A stretch of 54,814 nt of DNA from Dimargaris cristalligena (Eukaryota > Kickxellomycota > Dimargaritomycetes > Dimargaritales > Dimargaritaceae). Made by a program: the position numbers and the translations under genes. Shown here piece after piece: positions 50,659 to 54,814 of this stretch. The DNA is taken from assembly GCA_027576995.1 (NCBI GenBank), contig JANBQC010000132.1, forward strand, positions 1-54,814, written 5' to 3'. The notes below the pieces were generated by a model, which had not been told where the DNA came from, made no database searches, and saw only the letters and a list, made by a program, of their open reading frames with translations. Position 1 is the stretch's first letter; each line of letters opens with the position of its first letter.

Positions 50659-50955
50659 ATGTTAGTATATTTCAATCCATACAATTATAGTTCTATACAT
50701 AACATATGGGAGAGGTTCATTCTCAATATACAACGGGTAATATATTTGAGGGGAAAAGGTGCAACCCCTCTACATTTCGTACTGCAACCAAGGGGAAACT
50801 CCGACCTGAATAATCAGGAGGACGACCGAACCAATCATACCCCCCTTCAGGAGGATAACCCACCGATGTACATGGGGGTCCAATCTATCCCCCTAATGGA
50901 GGAGGACGACCCTCTCTCGTCGACACAAGAACTACACCCCGCCCCAGAGGGATAA
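50659..50955 (+). other. 98-codon open frame just upstream of gag
   Basis: ATG-led frame, first part AT-rich and hydrophobic, second part acidic and Pro-rich (EDDRTNHTPLQEDNPP, LMEEDDPLSSTQELHPAPEG). It ends about 190 nt before gag. It may be part of the element's LTR or leader, or an unrelated small gene; there is no recognised domain. Confidence 0.3.
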
Positions 50956-51144
50956 AACTAGCCACCCGCCCAGCGGACCAGGATTCTATGTCTTTAAATA
51001 AAATACTATTATTTACTAATACGCCTACAGTTATTTCGCATCTACCCCGCTCCACTCAGCGCCGTCTTCTTCACTCTTCATCCTGCCCTACTCGGCACTA
51101 GGTTACAAAATTTTTATTTAAAGACCTATTATATTTTCTAAACT

Positions 51145-52053
51145 ATGGATCCGCCCTCCCAGAACAAGCCAGCTGACGTCCCTCTTATCCCTCAACATGG
51201 TCTTCCCTCTGGCGCCCTTGATACTCTCCTCAAGAATATCAAGCCCTTCACTGGCAAACCACCCGGCCCTACCTGGGAATCCTGGAAACAGTCTCTCCTT
51301 GCCACCGTTCACGACTACTATCCTCAAATGAGTGAAGGTGCCCAATTCCGCCTGACAATCGCCCTACTCCATGATGACATCCGCGATTTAATTATCAAGG
51401 CCGGCAAAGATACCCAAGAGAACTTTGAGCCTTTCATGGTGACCACCTACCCAGCCTCCCAATGGGCAGAACACTATGATGCCGCACTCCACGCAGGAAC
51501 CCTCTTCAAGGGGAAGAACATCCATGTGGCCTGCACCATTGCTACCGACGCAGCCTGGCAACTAGGAGGCACTAGTCATTGGTGTACGCAGGTTACTAAG
51601 GCCCTATTAGCCGAGTTTCATTCCCACCTGGTACAGGCCCCTAATGACCTCTGGGAATTTACCAATTATACTGCTGGTGATATGACCAAACGTTTTACGG
51701 CCATTGCTAAGGCAGTATTGGCCAGTCAGGCACGTCAAGCTGCCCTCCGAACGGCCCCGGGCCATGGTCAAGCCAACCAGGCCACCACTCAAACTGTATC
51801 CAGTTATAGTATGTCTGCCCAGGTACTCCGCGATCAATTATCTAAGGGAAACAGAGATACTGGGTTACCATCCACCGAGTCCCTAGTGGCTGCAGTACTC
51901 GCGGCTATCCAGGGTGGAGTGCCTACTGCCAATAATACCAATCGTGGTAAAACTCGGCGTCGAAAGGATCGCCAGGCTAAGGAGACAGCTGAGTTGAAGG
52001 CAGAAATTGGACGCCTCCAGCAGTTAGTCAACAATAAGCCGGGAAAAGCCTAG
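51145..52053 (+). CDS. Retrotransposon Gag
   Basis: 302 residues, structural protein of the virus-like particle. After a Pro-rich start the capsid-like helical region runs from about residue 45 (WESWKQSLLATVHDYYP, FRLTIALLHDDIRDLI) to about residue 190. The C-terminus carries a basic cluster (NRGKTRRRKDRQAK), probably the RNA-binding part, and a short coiled coil (LKAEIGRLQQLVNN). There is no CCHC zinc knuckle. It ends with TAG at 52051-52053, inside the frameshift region. The ATG at 51145 is the first in frame. Confidence 0.9.
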   Translation: MDPPSQNKPADVPLIPQHGLPSGALDTLLKNIKPFTGKPPGPTWESWKQSLLATVHDYYPQMSEGAQFRLTIALLHDDIRDLIIKAGKDTQENFEPFMVTTYPASQWAEHYDAALHAGTLFKGKNIHVACTIATDAAWQLGGTSHWCTQVTKALLAEFHSHLVQAPNDLWEFTNYTAGDMTKRFTAIAKAVLASQARQAALRTAPGHGQANQATTQTVSSYSMSAQVLRDQLSKGNRDTGLPSTESLVAAVLAAIQGGVPTANNTNRGKTRRRKDRQAKETAELKAEIGRLQQLVNNKPGKA

Positions 52054-52093
52054 AGGTGGTAAGGACTCCCCTCATACTAGCTGCTATCACCTC
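52041..52093 (+). promoter_or_regulatory. Programmed -1 ribosomal frameshift signal (gag-pol)
   Basis: In the gag frame 52041-52047 reads G GGA AAA, a canonical X XXY YYZ slippery heptamer, four codons before the gag stop codon ends. A 5-nt spacer (52048-52052) is followed by a stem of 52053-52060 (GAGGTGGT) with 52086-52093 (ATCACCTC): eight pairs, one of them G-U, with a 25-nt loop. Slippage moves ribosomes into the pol frame, which is closed immediately upstream by a TAA at 52035 and open afterwards. Confidence 0.88.
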
Positions 52094-54814
52094 CAATAAA
52101 CCTAGTATTGACCCCCCTACCACCGAAGACATAACCCCCCACTGGAGATTACTTCATAATGCCACCTTAGGTGGAGTTCCGATTAAAGCAGCAGCCGATC
52201 AAGGAGCAGCCACCAGTGTAATCACCCGAGATACTGCCACCCGCTTACATCTCAAGATTGACCAGCAGCTCAGACCCCACTTGCGAGCCTTTGGAGGGCC
52301 TCACTATGCCCCAACCCTGGGCACTACCCGAGCACGATTTGCCACATCAGAGTCCCCCAGAAAGCGATGGATTAAATTTACGGTGATTGAGGCTAACACC
52401 GAAATTGATGCCCTGATTGGCCGCCAGGACTTAGATAGCCTAGATCTTGACCTTCGCCTCTCACCTGAGCTAATGGCCGCTCCACCAGCCTGCCCCCCAG
52501 TGATCCACCCAGAGCAGCCCAGAATCACCCAGCGAGAAACCCTGGAGCTAAGGGGCCTACCGGCAGAAACCTTCAGGCGGATTGACCCTATAGCCGACCA
52601 AGAGTTCAGGAAGGCAAATGACCAGTACCCTTTACCTACTCGTCAAAGTGTACAGTCCCGTCTAGTGGAACAATTGACATGCCAAATTACTCAGAAACGG
52701 CTACTGGATGAACTAATGGCTGGGGCATCAGCCCTCCGAGAATACCCACCAAGTTGTCCACCACCCTGCTTACTCACCCCAGTGGTACCACCACTACGGC
52801 ATGATGCAAAACTTCTGTACATACCCCAGGCCCCCCGGAGTCAGGCCGATCGGGAATTCATGGCGAAGTACATCAAAACTCGCCTCCAATATGGAGTTGA
52901 TGAGCCAGGGTTTGCCCATGCTAACCTTCCAGTATACAGCTTACCCAAGCCAAATACGGATGCCCGGCGAGTCATTCTTGATGATAGCCAAGGGAGCACT
53001 ATTAATATGCACTCACTTGGGATGCAGCTCCCTAGACTCCATGAAGTCCGTGCATTTATCAATGATGCTAAGATTATCACTAGTATAGACCTGGCTTCTT
53101 ACTTTACCCAGATCAGGCTTGCCCCAGAAGTTCGAGATTTTTGGACTTTCGATGGAGGACCCAATGGCCGAGTACGAGCAACCCGCTTAGTACAGGGTAA
53201 CAGCCAAAGCCCCGCTATTGCACATGCCCTCCTCCTCCATGTATTCAATGATATCCCCAGTCTTCACGGCCGCCTCCAAGGGTACATTGATAATATCTAC
53301 CTAAAGAGTACTAGCGGCAATATCAATAACCACATCCAAGATATTGGCATACTTATAAGAGGGCTAGCCACCTGGGGCCTTACCATAAATATGTCTAAGA
53401 GCGAATTTGCTGGTACCTCTAACGTGGAAATCCTTGGCTACCGATGGACACAAGGGAACACCTGGACCATTCCAGACCACCGTATTGCAGACCTCCAGCA
53501 GTTACCGATGCCTAGGACTGTAAAGGAAATACAGCGACTGACTGGTGGAGTCAACGCCATCTCTGCACATCTTCCCTGGGCCGCTGCCCTTCTAGCCCCA
53601 TTCTATGCCCTTACTGGACTTCGCCGATTAACAAAGAAACACTTAGCTGATCTTGAACCCTATTGGGTTAGCTTGAAAAAGGCCCTCCTAGACACCAAAT
53701 ACCTATACGAGCCACAACCAGGGGAACCCCTTACCCTACGGGTCGATGCAGCAGAGGCTGGAGTTGGGGCAGTACTACTTGCCCATCCAGATGGACAATC
53801 TGATCGTGTAGTTGCCTACTTCAGTAAGGCCTTCGATGGGCAGCAGGGCCGACGACATCCTGGGTTCCGTGAAGCCTGGGGACTAGTTCGAGCAGTCCGA
53901 CATTTCTACACCTACTTAGATGGTGCGGCTAACCTCCGAGTAGAAGTTGACGCCACTATAGCCTTGGGACTTTTCAACCATAAAGATACATGCCAAGGTG
54001 ACGAACTTGCGGGTTTCCGTGCCGAGTTAGCCAAAATGGGAATCCATTCTCATATGATATATCATCGACCAGGTGAGACTCATCTTACAGCAGATTGGTT
54101 GTCTCGAGCTCTCCATCGCCAGAGACCCCGTAAATCAACCCAACCTACCGTAGCCACCATTGCCGCTATAGAGACTACCACCGATACTACTGAGAGTAGT
54201 GATGAAGGTGAGGCGATGCATATTTCTCTCTCTTCAGATGAGGAAGAGGATTGTGACCCTGATCCTAATATCACTAAATGTCCTGGTGAGCTAACAATTA
54301 TGGCCGCCCTCCCCACCACCTGGAGCTGGACAATATCCCCTGAAGACCAAAGGAATGACACTCAACTGGCTAGTTGGCTCAAACTCTGCCAGCGTCGTGA
54401 CGATGAGATTGGTAGGGATGATCCCCTATTCACTGAGGTTAATGGGCTGTCTATCCATAATGGACTTCTCTGCCAAATAGCCCCCGGCTCCTTAGTTGGT
54501 ACTATGGGGAGCTGGGTACCCTTAGCCCCCACAACTATAATGAAGGAGGCCATTAAACAATGGCATATCGAACTGTGCCACCCAGGGCAGGAGTGGCTCT
54601 TAGCATTTGCCCAGTCACGCCTAGCCCATCCAGCCCTACGGGAAACCATTGACCGTTTTACCAGAACCTGTCACGTCTGCCAGATGAATGCTATTTCCAC
54701 GATTCGTAATACTCCCCAGTCAACCACCTATGGGGACCGGTGTGGCAAGGTGTACTGTCCCCCTATAAGCCACACTAATTATATTACTATTATTATTATT
54801 ATGCAGGGTATGAA
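52047..54814 (+). CDS. Retrotransposon Pol (protease, RT, RNase H, integrase start), partial
   Basis: Open for about 922 codons from the frameshift site to the window edge. Protease: GGVPIKAAADQGAATSVITR and, later, ALIGRQDLDSL; the catalytic triplet reads D-Q-G where D-S/T-G is normal. Reverse transcriptase from about 52800: ITSIDLASYFTQIRL (first catalytic Asp), VQGNSQSPAIAHAL, then YIDN at 53283-53294 where YxDD is normal, and LGYRW. RNase H: LRVDAAEAGVGAVLL, YFSKAF, HPGFREAWGLVRAVRHF, and HLTADWLSRAL, with all acidic residues in place. Integrase zinc-binding motif: WHIELCHPGQEWL then CHVCQ. Beyond about 54720 the sequence no longer resembles an integrase core and includes an ATT run, though the frame stays open. 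The pol polyprotein is normally made as a Gag-Pol fusion. Confidence 0.9.

Larger units (their letters stand above)
46213..51144. other. 4.9 kb gene-poor DNA left of the retrotransposon
   Basis: Mostly AT-rich and stop-dense. Holds the exon-like pieces listed separately (48512, 49436-49700, 50659). The 5' LTR and leader of the retrotransposon should lie within about the last kilobase, but only one element end is present, so LTR borders cannot be drawn from a direct repeat. Confidence 0.45.
51145..54814 (+). mobile_element. Ty3/gypsy-like LTR retrotransposon, right end outside the window
   Basis: Gag, then protease, reverse transcriptase, RNase H and the integrase zinc-binding region, in the Ty3/gypsy (Metaviridae) order. 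Gag and pol overlap by a -1 frameshift. The 5' LTR must lie left of 51145; the 3' LTR and most of integrase lie beyond the window. Both frames are open, so the copy is young or under constraint. Confidence 0.93.

Overview
The window is nuclear DNA of a eukaryote with short spliceosomal introns (mostly about 50 to 330 nt, GTAAG-type donors, YAG acceptors). It is most likely an early-diverging fungus. The housekeeping genes are fungal or opisthokont in type, and there is an intact adenosylcobalamin-dependent methylmalonyl-CoA mutase, an enzyme generally missing from Dikarya. A Zoopagomycota-like lineage (Kickxellomycotina or Dimargaritales) would fit, but that placement is inference. Most real genes here are spliced, so I rebuilt exon chains by eye from reading frame, splice sites and family motifs.

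Left part (1-7.6 kb): the 3'-ward part of a non-ribosomal peptide synthetase gene (minus strand, end of an adenylation domain, a carrier domain, start of a condensation domain) runs off the left edge. Next to it is a huge secreted Ser/Thr/Pro-rich mucin-like protein (minus) with a small folded C-terminal domain that resembles a subtilase propeptide inhibitor (I9). A gene-poor 2.5 kb follows.

Middle (10-28 kb, plus strand): RMI1 (6 exons), a stretch of unassigned exon-like segments, a small coiled-coil protein gene (4 exons), canonical nuclear poly(A) polymerase (6 exons, complete catalytic triad), about 4 kb of AT-rich then CT-rich non-coding DNA with microsatellites and a 92-bp tandem duplication, and a type B J-domain co-chaperone (5 exons).

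Right-middle (29-46 kb, minus strand): decapping subunit DCP1 (broken by an assembly gap flanked by a 98-nt all-G/C tract), mitochondrial methylmalonyl-CoA mutase (4 exons), a RanBP3/Yrb2-like Ran-binding protein (4 exons), NOSIP (2 exons) and a secreted protein of unknown family (2 exons).

Right end (46-54.8 kb): about 5 kb mostly without recognisable genes, then a Ty3/gypsy-like LTR retrotransposon with gag and pol joined by a textbook -1 frameshift signal (slippery G GGA AAA, 5-nt spacer, 8-bp stem). Its pol frame stays open to the window edge although the protease motif reads DQGA and the reverse transcriptase box reads YIDN.

Functionally the housekeeping genes span recombination (RMI1), mRNA 3'-end formation and decapping (PAP, DCP1), nuclear export (RanBP3-like), ubiquitin/splicing-linked NOSIP, proteostasis (J-protein) and propionate catabolism (mutase). 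I see no operon-like or pathway logic in their order. No rRNA, tRNA or CRISPR array was recognised.
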